Assembly: GCA_963070105.1 (NCBI GenBank)
Contig: OY718805.1
Span: 4,956,001-5,020,000, forward strand
Direction: 5' to 3'
Origin: Litomosoides sigmodontis
Taxonomy: Eukaryota; Nematoda; Chromadorea; Rhabditida; Onchocercidae
Length of the DNA stretch: 64,000 nucleotides
Shown in pieces: positions 25,501-37,039 of the stretch (the stretch's first letter is position 1; every line of letters begins with the position of its first letter). The notes below the pieces were generated by a model that saw only the letters and a program-made list of their open reading frames with translations, made no database searches and was not told the origin of the DNA. The position numbers and the translations under genes were made by a program.

Positions 25501-25953
25501 GCAAAACCTTACCGTCGCCCAGTAGTTGATCATTCGCGGTGTTATCCGCACCAGCATCCCAACCTTCTTATTCAAATTATGATCAGTGGCGCCGTCCAGC
25601 TTCGCGAGCTGCTCCGCGTCACCAGCACTCGCCGGTCGGCTAAGTTCTGTGTTCGGCAGCAGCAGCTCCCTTCCTTCTTCCTCTACCTGCTGCTGGCTCA
25701 CCTGAGAGTGTTGAGGAACTTGAAGAGAGCGAGCGATAAAAAGATAATAATGTAACTGTGGAGCAAGCTTCATCGATTAGTTCAGTTTCAACTGTTAACT
25801 TACTTCTACACTAGTTATATCGTAGCTTTTTCTAGTTGTAAGTGCCAAATCTGGTACATATTCCAAGGTGAAGCACGGTAGCATTAGAAGTATTATGAAA
25901 TAAAATTTAGACGGTGAATCAATGGTAGCTCTGATGTACGGTAGCAATGACAT
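22596..25953 (-). CDS. BPI/LBP/CETP-family lipid-binding protein
   Basis: Secreted lipid-binding protein of the bactericidal/permeability-increasing fold. Exons: 25804-25953, 25513-25755, 25265-25399, 24938-25111, 24518-24721, 24154-24288, 23700-23913, 23357-23547, 23033-23173, 22596-22751; about 580 residues. The start at 25953 gives a hydrophobic segment (FYFIILLMLPCF), likely signal or anchor. The N-terminal barrel shows MLVRITPRMINYWA, LPEFSRTLM, NFVINLKLKI and ISVAICEALEAFTNKFEQRLN. The C-terminal barrel opens at MVYLYISEAVLNMF, equivalent to MVYLGLSDYFFN in human BPI, followed by VKIHSPLVASV. The region of residues ~51-85 is Gln/Glu-rich and not BPI-like. The end of exon 23357-23547 and the last exon are the least sure parts. 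In C. elegans NRF-5 belongs to this family; orthology is not shown. Confidence 0.75.
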
Positions 25954-26164
25954 AATCGAAATTTAATTTTGCATTAAAAGCACACGATAAGTTCGGGCTG
26001 CAAAACAACGATGAGAGGAGTTCACAGAGAGAGGCTGTTACTGTCTGGTTGGGAGTGAAGTTTCTTTCGTTCTTCTTCTGCATTCGAGACTTCTTCTCCC
26101 GGAAGTACCGCTGCGAGGAAGGGTGAATTTCCACACCACACGGGTTCTTCGACAACGAGGTAAC

Positions 26165-26198
26165 GGGGGGTGGGGGTGGGGGTGGGGGTGGGGGGTGG
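26165..26198 (+). repeat. G-rich (GGGGGT)n tract, G-quadruplex candidate
   Basis: Five runs of five or six G separated by single T. This satisfies the usual G-quadruplex pattern on the plus strand. It sits about 0.2 kb upstream of the minus-strand BPI-like start codon, so the G strand is the non-coding-sense strand for that gene. Confidence 0.85.
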
Positions 26199-26309
26199 AA
26201 ACAATGCCATTTGACAATCTTCGCATCTTCTTATCGTCGTTCTTAAAACACCGGAAATGGCTGCTGACAAGTGAGAAGATAGAGAGCTTGATTTTTGGCG
26301 AACCGTGAA

Positions 26310-26398
26310 AACTTCTTCCCTCTTTGTCCCCGTCCCCTCTCCTCTTCTTCCTCTACCGCCCTCTCCCTTCCTCCTCCTCCTACCACCTCTTCTTTCTC
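26310..26398 (+). repeat. pyrimidine-rich (C/T) tract
   Basis: About 90 bp almost wholly C and T with CTCCTCCTC-like motifs and mirror-like symmetry. Such tracts can form triplex DNA. No coding sense. Confidence 0.7.
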
Positions 26399-26452
26399 AT
26401 GCGCAAATGTACATGCATATATGTATTTATACATACATATCTATATGTATAC

Positions 26453-26455
<3 letters not shown>

Positions 26456-26487
<32 letters not shown>
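26456..26487 (+). repeat. (TG)16 microsatellite
   Basis: 32 bp of uninterrupted TG, preceded by ATACATATCTATATGTATAC-type alternating AT/GC sequence. Confidence 0.95.
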
Positions 26488-26490
<3 letters not shown>

Positions 26491-28191
26491 ACAGAGGTGA
26501 CAGACGGACATACACTCACTCCATAAAATGGATACTTTTTATTAAATCGGTCATTTGTCACCATTCTAATGGGTTGACAGAAGACGGTTGCAAAATTTAC
26601 ACAGTTGCCTATAAAAAAGCACATTGACAGTTCGCGGTGTTTCCCCGGAAGTGGGAATTTTCACGTGTTTTTTTGCGGTTCATTTCGATTTTCACTATAG
26701 AATACATCAAACCATTTAATTTCTGCATTGCTTCGGTGGCATCAAACGTGCATTACTTGTCGTCTTCAACAGTTTATCACTTTCTTTGAATAGCAGATAT
26801 GCTTTAAAGAGACAATCATGGAGTTCACTCCGATAGTATCGCCATTTCTAGCTTTGACATTTAAATGGGGAATTTACAGTAATGGAACATTCATAACAGT
26901 AATTCTGAATGAGTGGATCTCTTTAAATTAAATTTTGCTCATTTTGAAATTAATTATTTAGCCTAAAGTGCAGCTATTATTTTCTAAGTTTATTCATATT
27001 TCATGAGTGTTTGTTTAAAAAAAAAGGTATTTTATGCTTTGTTGTTGCGCACAGTTTGTTAGTACCACACGTCTTATTCCTCCCAAATCACCGATGTTTG
27101 ATACACAGCTGAAGAGCGAAGTGAAGGAATGATTGAAATACATTTTCTATTTTTGGTATTACTTCTTAAAAATGAACTTCCTTGTTGAAAGAGGCTGTTA
27201 ATATTTTCAAGAACTTTTATAGTTTCTCCCAAAGTACAGAAACGCTGGAGAGGAAGACATAGAGAATGAGAACGTGACATTTTTTCCTACACCTTCCGGA
27301 AGTTGGTAACAGTCGTGCCTACTTCTGTAATAAAATCAAAAATCAATATCATTCACGTCTTCTTCTAATTTAATTTGCATGTTTACTAACCTGTTAAAAA
27401 ATGCTCAAATTAATGTTCAACTTTGGTTCATAAGATCACAGCTCACCGGCGGAGAAATTTCAAAAAATCAATTCTTTTACTTAGTTTCCCCTTGTAAACT
27501 ATGTTTGCACTTCCTTTTCCTGCTGAAAATAAAGTAAGGAAATTTTAAAACTCATCACAGCAACAGTTCCGAATTTCACGCTTACATTAATTGTTGTTTC
27601 AGACTTCAAGAAATTTGCTGAATGAAAAAGACAGTGGCTTTTGCATTGAAGATGGGAAGTTTTCAGGATTTCAAGCTGAAATATTCTTCCACATAATACA
27701 TTCTGTTTATCTTTCTTCAGACATTGAAAACGTGCAATTTGTCAGTTAATATAAATTTCAAGTGTTTTCGAAAATACGATGGAAACGTCGAACTTCAACC
27801 ATTTTTAAATCTACGCTTTAACAAATAAAGCACGAGAATGTAACTTGAAAATCATTCAATTATAAGTAAAACTGAATTGAAGACCGGTAACAGCTCAATT
27901 CCAAAGAAAGTTACATAAAAGAATGTCGTCGGAGAGGGAGGATGCTTACTACATTAGCAGTGGAGTGGAATGACATAGGTGGAGAGGAAATTTACGTAAT
28001 GAAAAATTTGAAAATCCGTCATATCCCATCGCTCTGTTGGGATGCTACGAAACTAACCTATTAGTTATTACTAATACATTCTGCACTGTTTTGTTAAATC
28101 CATTCCTTGCAATAATGCAACAAACAAACATTTGCTGTTCACGGCTCAATCTGGAACGCAGCAAAACATCGGCCTCTGGAGAGGTAACCAA

Positions 28192-28263
28192 GCCCGATGC
28201 GGGGCTCGAACCCGCGACAGCCAGATTAAGAGTCTGGTGCTCTACCGACTGAGCTAACCGGGC
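28192..28263 (-). tRNA. tRNA-Lys (anticodon CUU)
   Basis: The minus strand folds as a full 72-nt cloverleaf. The acceptor stem is GCCCGGT/ATCGGGC with one G-T pair. The D arm is GCTC…GAGC. The anticodon arm is CCAGA-CTCTTAA-TCTGG with anticodon CTT. The T arm is GCGGG-TTCGAGC-CCCGC. The B box (GGTTCGAGCCC) is intact. A TTTT run about 28 nt downstream could end Pol III transcription. The base after the acceptor stem (position 73) is T, whereas worm tRNA-Lys genes that I know of have G. No intron. Confidence 0.95.
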
Positions 28264-29271
28264 ACACACAACCACGCGTGGTAATTAATAGATATAGACG
28301 TGCAAATCTTAGTTATCAAACAAATAAATGAATAAATTGAGCGCTAATTTACCGCACTAATTAATCTTTGAAGAAATCAGTTTGTGTTTGAGAAGGAGTT
28401 AATAATACTGATGAAACAATTTGTCCGTGCAATTATTGACAACACAAATGAATTAATTGCAATTTGCCATTTGAGAAATTAATTAATAAATTGCTTAGTC
28501 CTGCCCTTTGGTAAATTAAGCAGTGCAATCAATTTTGATGATAGTTTTATTCAGGCGGAAAATTGTTTGGAAAGGTTTGCGACCATTGCTTTTCACGCTA
28601 ACAATGGATAAAACTGAGTTTCCCATATCGTCGATCTGCTACTGATACCTTTATCTTATCCGCTAATCACAGGCCAAGCAAGCAGGTGCACTTTTGCACT
28701 TCTCCATGAATCATTCCCATTTGCCATTTCACCTCCTTTTTGAACTTTTACGAAACGTTTCCACCAATCTTCTGTGAATACAAAAAATTTTTAGCAAAAT
28801 TGATTCGACGAAGTAAGGTTAATGTAAATTCCATAAAAGGTGACGAAAAGTGTGAAAGGCATCGTACGCTGTGGAACAGACGTAAATGGTCCTTAAGATC
28901 GGACGTATGATAAACTACAGACATTGAAATAGATCTGAAAATCAATTCATGCTCTTTTATTTCGTATCATAATTTCAATAAATCACTGGTCACATTAAAT
29001 TCAATTGCATCGATCTATTTTCTTGATTTTTAAAATTCTAAAAACTATCAGACCTTTTAGGTGCCTTAAATTAAAATCACTGCATTTAGATTGGATTTGA
29101 ATTTGAAAATCTGCATTTCTCTGCATTTAAAATCAACAATTCATCCTGCATTTCACAAACAGTAATCATAATAGCTTTAAAAATGATAAATAAATCGATA
29201 TGAATAATGAAACACGGAAGTAATTGGCATACATGGGAAAATATAATAATTCAACAACGTAGTACAGAAAA
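28264..29271. other. intergenic, no supported gene
   Basis: 5' flank of the tRNA and 3' flank of the DB-module gene. AT-rich; nothing further can be supported. Confidence 0.45.
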
Positions 29272-31484
29272 TTAAAAGAGTCGTGAAAATCGTTGCGACG
29301 AACTTCGCGTCATCATGTCGTGCCAGAAGCAGCTTTTAATACTCTCAAACCGATCGTAGCAAATTAAATAGCTATAATCCAGTTGTGTCACATTGCCTTG
29401 ACGCTGGTCACAGAATATCAAGCACTTATCGCCAGCTAATGTTGTCCCCACTCCTGTAATTAAACGCATTACAACTAACAAAAAATTGTACATGCAATGA
29501 TTGAAGGTTACTAGGAGAGTACTTTCTGCATAGGACTGATAATAAGTAAGGCACTGTAAGAGAAGCGAAACAATGTAAAACACGGCATGTCACTTTCCAT
29601 GTAAAACTCCCAACAAAAGAAAGCATAACAAATGAAAAATAAATTCATTTACTTTTAAATTAATTTAATAACTTCATGATTAAAGTATAAGTTATGAGAA
29701 ACTTTTTAATTTTTTTTTCAAATAGTTCTATGGTACATTGCATTGAGATAAATATTATATTTGATAAGTGAATATTTTTGACTTAAAAATAATTCTTTTG
29801 TAAGCTTAAAGTTTTAATTTATTTCTAACATTGAAGAAGAGAAATAGAGCGAAGAAGAAAATGTTAGTTGAATTTCGACGCATTAAAAATAAGGTGGGTT
29901 TCAAATCGGTGACATAAAGAGGCGCGCTATAGAAAAATGTTAGTGTGATAAAAGTAAACTTTAAATGCAACAAAAGATTACCATTTCGAGCGCAACATTC
30001 ACGATGATCGCGTCCCTGTGCAGCACAGAATTGTATTTCAGCAGCGGCAGATACCGGACAAGGATCGCGATTGAAATACATCTCTATCAACTGAAACGCT
30101 TTAGTCATTTCAACAAGGAGCTATCGGTCGAGGAAAGGTTGCATTCAATAAGTATTCATTCCTTAATGCCCCAATCGAAAAATTGATGGGAAAATCACAA
30201 AGCAGCAAGAGTTCTTTCCTTAAGATATAATTGAGATGGCTAAATTCAGCTTCAACTAATTGAAGTTTCTTCATCCAGAAAAACAGCATATTGCACGTGT
30301 GTGTTGAAAAATATGTCACTCACTTTTAAATCAGTCATACCGAGACTTGTCCAATATGAAATTGCTAAAGTAATAAATGGAGCAAGCATGCACTCAACTC
30401 AAAGTCTACAAATTTTGCATGGAACTAAGTTCAGAAGGAAAAAACATTCTGTTCGAAATTTGTTTCATTTTAAGTATAAAGGTAAAAATGTGAATGAAAG
30501 TTGGGCGAGAGATTGTATGAAGAAAATTCCAATTTATTTCCATTTAGTTCTAACTGCAATTTCTTCCGTCTAATTTAAACTTTACTAATTTGCATTCCTT
30601 TATAGGAATTCAAAAGCAGTCTCTTAGTTTTTTATTTGTATTAGATTACCGCATCTTTGGTATAATCACGAATGGAGCATTTCCGTAGGCAAGCTTTCGG
30701 AAGTCCTCTTCTTTCGCAACACTCCATAAACAGTTGATCAGGACTCTGCAATTTGCAATCTTTAAAAGTTCGACAGTGATATTTCCACATTTATTAATTG
30801 GAAATTAAAATAAACTTAGATCTTGGCTTTGTGTTTATTTTCACTCTTTCAATGAATTTGATAAATAGGTGTTAAATTTGTCTAGAAAAATTTGCGCTTC
30901 TCCAAACTTACTTTTAATTCGTCGTCCTCCATCTCAGGTCTGAAGACATTTGCACCGCGAGCTCGTGCTCGTAACTGCATGCCGAATGCTTGCATACAAC
31001 CATATGGGCCACACTTGAGACCAGGACCGCATGGCGGCTGGCAAGTTCCTTGGAGTGGTTGAATCTGAGGTTGACAACCGCCGACTCCGCCAATGCCTGG
31101 ACCACATACACCACTTGCAAGACACTGTAAATACGAGTGCAATTGTTTGATAATTCTTTTCATTTGTTTGGTGACTGAAAACTTTCTGATGAAACTAAAA
31201 TTTCCTCTCTCTCTCTCCTTCTTTTGAGAGTAGCAAGGAAAGAGTTAGTTACTTTTCAAAAAAAGTAATGAAAGGTTTTTCCGTCCAATTGCAAAGCTTT
31301 TCTTTTGCGCACATTGAGAGTAAGGAGTTGAAGAGCAGAACTCAGTCAATAGATGTTTGTCATCAACATTTGAAATTAAATAAGTCCCAATGTTATCCAG
31401 ATTTTTGAGGAAAAAATTTACCGAAAAAGCGGCAGGTACAAGTGAGATGAGAATGGCGGAAAGCGATAGTATGTTGGAGGACAT
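29272..31484 (-). CDS. secreted DB-module protein (nematode Cys-rich)
   Basis: Five exons: 31422-31484, 30912-31124, 30650-30745, 29982-30090, 29272-29453, in phase to 220 residues. Residues 1-21 (MSSNILSLSAILISLVPAAFS) are a clear signal peptide. A Cys/Gly/Pro-rich segment follows (GPGIGGVGGCQP, TCQPPCGPGLKCGPYGC), then a basic RARARGAN stretch. The C-terminal ~120 residues are a DB module: FMECCERRGLPKACLRKC, MYFNRDPCPVSAAAEIQFCA, RDHRECCARNG, LAGDKCLIFCDQR, and YDRFESIKSCFWHDM. The regular Cys pattern implies disulfides in the extracellular space. DB-module proteins are nematode-specific as far as I know, and their roles are largely unknown; some bind neuronal or cuticular surface partners. 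The small Cys/Pro N-terminal segment may be a separate module. Confidence 0.9.
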
Positions 31485-33077
31485 CGTCCACTATTTGCAG
31501 TTGTGTTGGTGACAGTGAGGATGGATTTCCTACTGGAAAGATTCAGAAAGAAAGGCTCAGCAGGTAGGTAGCTTTGTTGAAAGGGCAGGTCGGCAATTTA
31601 TATGCGATTATCAGCGGTCTTTCCAGTCTCTCTTACTATCCCATTGTCCAGCAGCTTGCAGGGCGGACCTTGCAGAAATTCCTCTATTTAAAACGTAAAA
31701 TTTGCAAATAAACATGCAAATGTGATGAATCAGCGACTTCTTTCTGGAAAATTTCAGGTAATAGCAAATGCTAAAGATGAAATTAACGATCGAAAATGAC
31801 AGATCAAATGATCCGTTGTTGTTCATCGCACACATAAAAATGAACTATCCTCAACTATAGCGTTGAAAATGGAAACGATTGTGGCAACGGGCAAAAGCAA
31901 AAATGAATTGAAATACTTTAAGTTAGCTCATAATCTGAGGAGAAATCATTATGCAAGAAGTCATGAAACAGCGGCTTTGCTAGATGGCAAAAAGATTGCC
32001 CTATGACCCGCCTGCAAAATACATTAATAGTGCGAAGAAGGAAATGAATTCATGAAACTAATCCTTCTAATGTTTACTTTTAGCTTTCCCCTCTTCAGTG
32101 TTTGCCATAACAAATATGTATTGCATTTTTGAGTGTTGGATTGTCGTACAGATGATTAATTGGTAAATGATGGTAAAATAGATGAGAGGGGCATGAATGA
32201 TAGCGATGAGGAATTTGCATATTTTATGGCCTGTGAGGTGAGATACACGATGGACAGAAAATCCTGTTTCCTTCCTCCGATGGACCACTCCGTCCTCATC
32301 CGCCACTTTAATCGTTTGCGTTTTCTTTAATGCACAAATAGGCATTAAAGGTACTCATTGGGACACAATTTTTTTTACCATTTCCATAATGGTCACTTTC
32401 ACAGTAATTCCTATGCGACATATTCCAAATCATTAACACGCACAAATCACGAAAGTTTTAAAAAAAGAGAACTATGAGGGCTATATTAAATTGATGGTTC
32501 GATTATTAAGAATTCTCAGTGAAACATTGTAAAATAAAAGCATTTTTGAATTCCGCTTATTTGCAACAATTAAATGAATCGCATTTTGCATTTCCATTTC
32601 TCCTGCGGGTAAAATGAATTCTTGAAGTACGATAATGAAAGCCAGCAAATTGAATTTTAAAATAAAAGAAACTAATGACTGCCACAAAATACTTCATAGC
32701 ATATTTAGGAATATATTAGTACACACTGTTACCATTACTTTTCGTTAAACTTAATCCCGTCCTAATTTGAATTTCACTAATAAAGTAGCTTAGTTAGAAT
32801 ACATTAAAATGCCTAAACGTTTTGGAGTGTGCGAATTGTGCTGTTAAGGTTCAATGATGTAATGGAAGAGTGTGCCCCTAATTCATAATCTGTTAAATAT
32901 AATAGCTCAATACCGGACGATGTCCCTCAGTTTTTGTGGTTATAGTTGATCCGACTATGCCTTACTGCTTTTAGCGACACAACAGTTCGGATGAGAAAGA
33001 TCTAAAGTATAGATCAGCTAAGGAGATGCTTGTTGTTTCATTGAGTTACGGTTACAGTTTCCGTGACGGCAAGGCAG

Positions 33078-33284
33078 ATGTTATTGATTGCCACGGTACT
33101 ATGCATGTATTACTTCCTAATCAACTTCCTCGTAATTGCTAAAACTCACCATCATAAAGCCACGCATACTGTGCTGCGCTTTTTCGTTCCAGAGGGAGTG
33201 GAAGTGAAAAATCTAGTTCAACAAAACAATTTGGATCCGATCGCTCCGCACACCTTTCCCTTTCCAGATCTTTTCAATCTCTGA
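33078..33284 (+). CDS. possible small membrane or secreted peptide, unrecognised
   Basis: ATG immediately after GGCAAGGCAG, a possible splice acceptor. It reads 68 residues with a strongly hydrophobic start (MLLIATVLCMYYFLINFLVI) followed by a His-containing, polar tail ending PFPDLFNL. It could be a signal-peptide microprotein. There is no family, intron or promoter evidence. Confidence 0.25.
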   Translation: MLLIATVLCMYYFLINFLVIAKTHHHKATHTVLRFFVPEGVEVKNLVQQNNLDPIAPHTFPFPDLFNL

Positions 33285-33668
33285 AGCAATTTTTGCAGCT
33301 CACCCATCCATTCTAAATCCATTTCCATTCATCGACGTATAAATTCGTTATGAATAAATATTCTGAATGGCTGTTTTCACTCTTCCTCTCTCTCCCGGTG
33401 CCCAATCCGAATGTTTACACTGATGAAAATCTGTTTTTGACCTTATTGTTGAATCCGTATCACACAGTCATTTCGATCAAACATCTCCCATATATTTATT
33501 TCACCAATAATCTAAAAAACGTCAGCTTGCAGAGAACATTGCCTGGATGTCTGTTGAAAATATAAATAATTTAATTAACAAACTGAATAAATGTGAAGGA
33601 AGCATGAAGATCAGAAGTTACTTATACTCAAATTTCTAACACTACGAGATGTTTCTAACATTACGAGA

Positions 33669-33705
33669 GTTTGTTTCGTAGCTTCGTTGAAGCTACGAAA
33701 CAAAC
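33669..33705. repeat. perfect inverted repeat, 17-bp arms, 3-nt loop
   Basis: GTTTGTTTCGTAGCTTC (33669-33685), GTT, then its exact reverse complement (33689-33705). It is preceded by an imperfect direct duplication of TTCTAACAYTACGAGA (about 33629-33668). No gene lies within 1 kb. Confidence 0.9.
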
Positions 33706-34995
33706 ATCATTTTGAAATTTCAACAACTAGCAAGCTTACATGTTTAGTGCTACTACTGTAAAGTAGCTATTGATAGGACTATCATTTGAGGAAACATTTT
33801 CGCTCTTCCGGTTGCTAATATCTTTTGGACTGCTCACCCATACTAGTTGGTGGATCAAAACCGAATCCAAAAAAATCGATTTAAATTTGCTCAAACTATC
33901 AAAACTTATCGAATCACCCAACTTTTTGCACTTTTGACTATTCTAGGCCAAAGGTCACTGAAGCCTAACTTTAACAAACAGTAACACAAGTAAATGCCAG
34001 AGAACTTTGACAAAGTTGAATTTATTTTAAAAATCGCTGCTGGACTTAGTGTCATAGCTCGAGAAATGATTGAAAAAAATGTGAGATTGAAAAACTTGAT
34101 CTATAAGAAATTTAATAATTTTTCTCTTCCCGTCTAAATAGACTTCCACAATTTCAGTTTTCTTGCATTTCAGTGAGAGAAATTTTAATTTCAGGAGTAT
34201 GGACCAGCACAGCACGCGCGTAGTTCAATATGATCTTTCCAATTAAAGTATTTTGGAACTAGAGCTGCTGAAATGTCAAAATATAACAGAGAGAATTGGC
34301 TAAATCAAGGATGCATGTCGGATCATATTTCTCTTTTCATTGTGAAGAAGCGGAGATCAGCTATACAAAATTGTTAAATCCTTTGATTTTACAACTAAAT
34401 ACTCAACGAAAGAGAAACTGAAATTACTACGATGAAAAATTTTACCGATTTATATTCCGTTTTGCCAACAACGAATTAAAAACACAAAGTGCATAGCAAA
34501 AGCCATGACGTCCTTAAAAACGTTGAAAAATGAAATTTTAACTTATGTTATACTTTGAGATCGATTTAAAACTTAATATTAAACTAAACACATTTGATAT
34601 CAATAAAATACTTCGCAAACAGTAACATGCACGCTCATTACCTAATTCAGTTAAGAGCGACGGAACCATTTTAGCTGAAAGTTTGAGTATTACAATTGCC
34701 ATTAACCATTGGCGTTATTTTCAAAGTTCAACGAGCGATGGAGAAAATATCCTTAGTAGCAAATAATTTAAATACTTAACGATTATGAGTACATGAATAA
34801 GAGGTTGAACTTGTAAAAATCGGTATTAAAATATTATGTTAGATTCAGCAATCCATTGTTAATTTGTTGAATTGGAAGAAGCCGGCAGATCGGGAGTGTA
34901 ACGGGCGCGGTATTAATTTGAATACCACCATTTCATCCTTTCAAGTTTTTAATTTTTAAAAAAAAAACAAGGTCAGTGGGTGTTGTTGAAATCCG

Positions 34996-37039
34996 ATGGG
35001 AGAATTAGTTCAACTTGAAATTGGTAGCACCGTGGAGGGATGGAAGATTGATGGAAAACTTGGAGAAGGTGCCTTCGGTGCTGTATATGTTTGTTCCAAG
35101 GATAATAAGAAATTTGCACTCAAGGTGATTTGCTTTTTTATGAAGGATAGTTAAGATTATAAACAACTGCTTTGTATTAGCTCAAATTGTATCAATTGCA
35201 TAAGCTGATTAGCCGAAATTAAACACGCCTAGAAGACAAGTTACTGCAAAAACATTAAGGTAGAAAGCGTTCATGAAAAAGTTGGCTTCTTGAAAATGGA
35301 GCTATCGGTCCTGAGTAAGCTGAAGGAGCAAGATCGTTTGCGACATTTTTGCACCATTGAGGACAAAGGTAGACACAAAGACTTCTTCTACATTGTTATG
35401 ACTATGGTTGGAAGATCGTTACAGGTCAATACTTCATTTAAATGGCTTCACACAGACAGATATGAGCAGCATTGTACGTTTTCTAGCAATGGCGTAACAT
35501 GAAACAACACCAGCAATTGTCACTGATATGAATTATAAGCCTGTATAAGCAACATGCATAGTGACATTTATTTGAACGGCACTTGTTATGCAGGACTTAC
35601 GGCTAGAGGCTCAGAGCAAAAAATTTTCATTGGGCACGGCGATCAGTGTCGGTATTAAATGCTTAGAAGCACTGGAAGATTTGCACAATGTCGGCTATTT
35701 GCACCGAGACGTTAAACCAGGCAATTTTGCTATCGGTAGACCCGAAGTGAACGAGCTACGAAACGTATTGACTTCTTAAAATTTCCAAGCTTTTCAGACT
35801 AGCAAAACAGTAATGAAAAAGTAACTAATTTAATTAAGCTATCCGAATGATACGAATGAAAAAAAACCTCAATAATTCAGACAATCTATTTACAGTTGCC
35901 AGAAAAAGTTACACGGAGATTAGTAGTGTCGACAAAGCAAATTAAAGCAATTGATTGGTACCCTAATTTTCAGAATTCAAGATCAGATTTTTTTAATTGA
36001 TTAAGCATCAAAAGCGCTCTAGGTATACGTCCTTGATTTTGGCATGGCTAGATCGTATATCCATGAAGATGGTACGATGCGAAATCCTCGAGCATTAACT
36101 GGTTTTCGTGGTACTGTAAAGTATGCCCCGCTCTCAGCCCATATATTGCGTGAATTGTGTAGGAAGGATGACGTGGAATCATGGTTATACATGGTTGTCG
36201 AACTCACCAATGGAAAATTACCTTGGAGGAATATGACGGTGATAATTGAATATTCAACTGGTGACTAATTAAGTCATTAGCAAGTGATGAATATGAGCAT
36301 TAAGAAGTTAAATAAGCGCAAAAATTTAATAGTTTGTGATACATATGAGAGTGTCGCTACAAATAGTTGAAAGGATTGGAGAAAACGGAAGAATAACGGA
36401 TCCAATATTACTGAAAGCATTTTACGTGGTGGAAACTTACTTCACCACAGTCCATTTTCTACAGGAAAACCGTTGTATTTCAGCACTATGCAAATGACGC
36501 ATTTACGCTCAGTTACTAAGACAAATAAACAAGCAAATATTTATCAGTTTTAGGAAATTAATGCTATCGGAGTATCCAAAAAGCAATGTCGCAAAGACAA
36601 AGGCTTAAAAAGATTGTTCGGCGGTTGTCCGAGAAGATACATTGAGATACTTCAAATATGCGATAAAACGAAATTCTTTGACACACCTGATTATGAAAAG
36701 ATTTATAGTTTGATGCGTAATGCCATTCAGGAAACCGGAAGTCAGGTTTGAGGAATTTCTCTATCCATCGCTTTTTGAATTTGACTCGAACTGAGCTTGA
36801 ACAAGCAATTTCTTCCTTCAAGGAAACCTGGAATCTTTAAATTTATGCCTTGTCTACTACAGGAATATCCGTACGACTGGGAAAAATCAACTCCAGAGGC
36901 GGAAAACGATGGTGGAGCAGGTGTGATAAGCCAACACAGGAGTACCATCTCAGGTGCAGCGCCAGCTGCGCAATCTTCACCAAGAAAAGCGGCTGATGAA
37001 GAAAACAAAGAAACAAACGTGGAACCGAGAGCTTCATAA
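34996..37039 (+). CDS. casein kinase 1 superfamily kinase, TTBK-like (copy 2)
   Basis: Protein Ser/Thr kinase. Exons: 34996-35124, 35260-35424, 35594-35764, 36023-36238, 36554-36745, 36863-37039; 349 residues, every junction in phase. Motifs: glycine loop GEGAFGAVYV (near 25), lysine in KFALK, helix-C glutamate in KMELSVLSKL, GYLHRDVKPGNFAIGRP, VLDFGMAR, FRGTVKYAPLSAH, RKDDVESWLYMVVELTNGKLPWR, and the end YPYDWEK followed by a ~50-residue Ala/Ser/Glu-rich tail with likely disorder. It shares the family signatures and total length with the kinase at 19.5 kb, but only the two 3' introns look shared, so the pair is not a recent tandem duplication. Function unknown; many worm members of this group are male- or germline-expressed. 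Confidence 0.9.

Larger units (their letters stand above)
25954..28191. other. intergenic with low-complexity cluster
   Basis: Upstream side of the BPI-like gene. It contains G-rich, pyrimidine and TG tracts listed separately. From about 26.6 to 28.19 kb there are only short AT-driven ORFs; no gene is supported. Confidence 0.45.
31485..34995. other. gene-poor stretch upstream of kinase copy 2
   Basis: About 3.5 kb with no multi-exon gene I can build. It contains one marginal small ORF (33078-33284) and a perfect hairpin (33669-33705), listed separately. A CT microsatellite-like run lies just inside the preceding intron (about 31206-31220). Confidence 0.45.

Noticed and set aside
26295..26627. 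110-codon frame rich in Ser/Pro/Tyr/Val
   Set aside because: Produced by the pyrimidine and TG tracts, not by a gene.
28037..28275. Open frames overlapping the tRNA on both strands
   Set aside because: Read through the tRNA-Lys gene; no protein evidence.
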